Of a stretch of 13,234 bases of DNA, positions 12,733 to 13,234 are shown piece after piece. The notes below the pieces were generated by a model. It searched no databases. It saw nothing but the letters and a program-made list of their open reading frames with translations, and was not told where the DNA came from. This DNA is from a bacterium. GTDB taxonomy: Bacteria > Patescibacteriota > Minisyncoccia > Moranbacterales > DUUL01. The DNA lies in contig DAOWHU010000021.1 in assembly GCA_030641245.1 (NCBI GenBank), forward strand, positions 1-13,234, given 5' to 3'. The position numbers were made by a program, and so were the translations under genes. Within the stretch, counting starts at the first letter, position 1, and every line of letters begins with the position of its first letter.

Positions 12733-13234
12733 ATGGTAGGTATTACTAGCATCAAGAAGGGTTCCAAAATCGTCTACCAGGACGAACCTTTTTTAGTCAT
12801 TTACGAACAACATTCTAAAACTGGACGAGCTGGAGCTGTTTTGCGAACTAAACTTCAAAATCTCAAAACTGGCGCCATCATCAATAAAACTTTTCAAGGC
12901 TCCGATAAAGTAGACTTGATGGAAATCGAAAATCGAAAAGCTCAATTTCTTTACGCTGAAAACCAACTTTACTATTTTATGGACAGCGAGAACTACGAAC
13001 AATTTGAACTGAGTCAAGAAGTGATTAGTGATTCAACCGAGTTTCTTAAAGAAGGTTCCGAACTAGATGTTTTCTATTTCAAAGGTCAACCGATCAACAT
13101 CAGCTTACCGATTAAGATGGCTTTTGAAGTGGTGGAATCTCCCCCTGGAATTAAAGGCAATACTGCTGACGGCGGAAACAAACAAGTCGTAATTGAAACC
13201 GGCGCTAAAATAAATACCCCCTTATTCATAAAAC
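12733..13234 (+). CDS. efp: Translation elongation factor P, C-terminal end cut off by the window
   Basis: About 167 residues before the right edge; only the last 15-20 are missing. The opening MVGITSIKKGSKIVYQDEPFLV is the N-terminal KOW-like domain. The loop HSKTGRAGAVLRTKLQNLKTG follows, then the central OB domain, and the C-terminal domain ends in the family signature SPPGIKGNTADGG (about 137-149) and VIETGAKINTPLFI. EF-P binds between the P and E sites and relieves stalling at proline runs. The tip of the loop, normally a modified Lys (or rhamnosylated Arg in the EarP group), is Arg32 here in an otherwise Lys-type loop. The start is 20 bases after hairpin element B, with no Shine-Dalgarno. 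It may be cotranscribed with rpsR or have its own promoter within the element; neither is clear. Confidence 0.95.
   Translation, partial: MVGITSIKKGSKIVYQDEPFLVIYEQHSKTGRAGAVLRTKLQNLKTGAIINKTFQGSDKVDLMEIENRKAQFLYAENQLYYFMDSENYEQFELSQEVISDSTEFLKEGSELDVFYFKGQPINISLPIKMAFEVVESPPGIKGNTADGGNKQVVIETGAKINTPLFIK

Noticed and set aside
461..13234. TGA reassigned to Gly, as in Gracilibacteria
   Set aside because: All genes are full length under the standard code with no internal TGA, and conserved Gly positions are encoded by GGN.

Overview
The window reads as chromosomal DNA of an uncultivated small-genome bacterium, most likely Patescibacteria (CPR) and perhaps Parcubacteria. The evidence is indirect: AT-rich DNA, compact housekeeping genes, a short L28, an S6 with a long Lys/Glu tail, a Wzz-like protein without a kinase domain, almost no Shine-Dalgarno sequences, and intergenic spaces filled with palindromic repeats. 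The genetic code is standard: all complete genes read through with TAA or TAG stops and no internal TGA.

Layout. 1-163 (-) is the start of an unrecognised secreted protein with its own promoter, a leader hairpin and the only clear ribosome binding site in the window. 461-2555 (-) is a two-gene envelope polysaccharide unit: a WaaE-like family 2 glycosyltransferase followed by a Wzz-like chain-length protein. 2706-3353 (-) is a site-2 type membrane metalloprotease ending at a hairpin. 3550-3720 (+) is rpmB (L28), which shares a terminator with the convergent shape operon. 3770-8231 (-) is mreB-mreC-mreD-mrdA, the elongation machinery of a rod-shaped walled cell; rodA is not next to it. 8436-10145 (-) is proS. 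A 607-bp divergent region with two promoters and several palindromes separates it from rpsF-ssb-rpsR-efp (+, 10753 to the right edge), a translation and single-stranded DNA cluster.

How it fits together: MreBCD and PBP2 build the wall, the glycosyltransferase and Wzz-like pair add surface polysaccharide, S2P is probably an intramembrane protease of unknown target, and L28, S6, S18, EF-P and ProRS serve translation.

The most unusual content is non-coding. Three related imperfect palindromes of about 100-130 bp lie at 329-451, 12039-12155 and 12583-12713, with 20 of 22 arm bases identical between the first two. They occur in both orientations, and the third appears to carry a nested 26-29 bp GC-rich mini-palindrome that also has a relative inside another large palindrome upstream of mreB. 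This looks like a family of mobile or structured hairpin elements. Other points of interest are an EF-P with Arg at the modification-loop tip and the lack of Shine-Dalgarno sequences.
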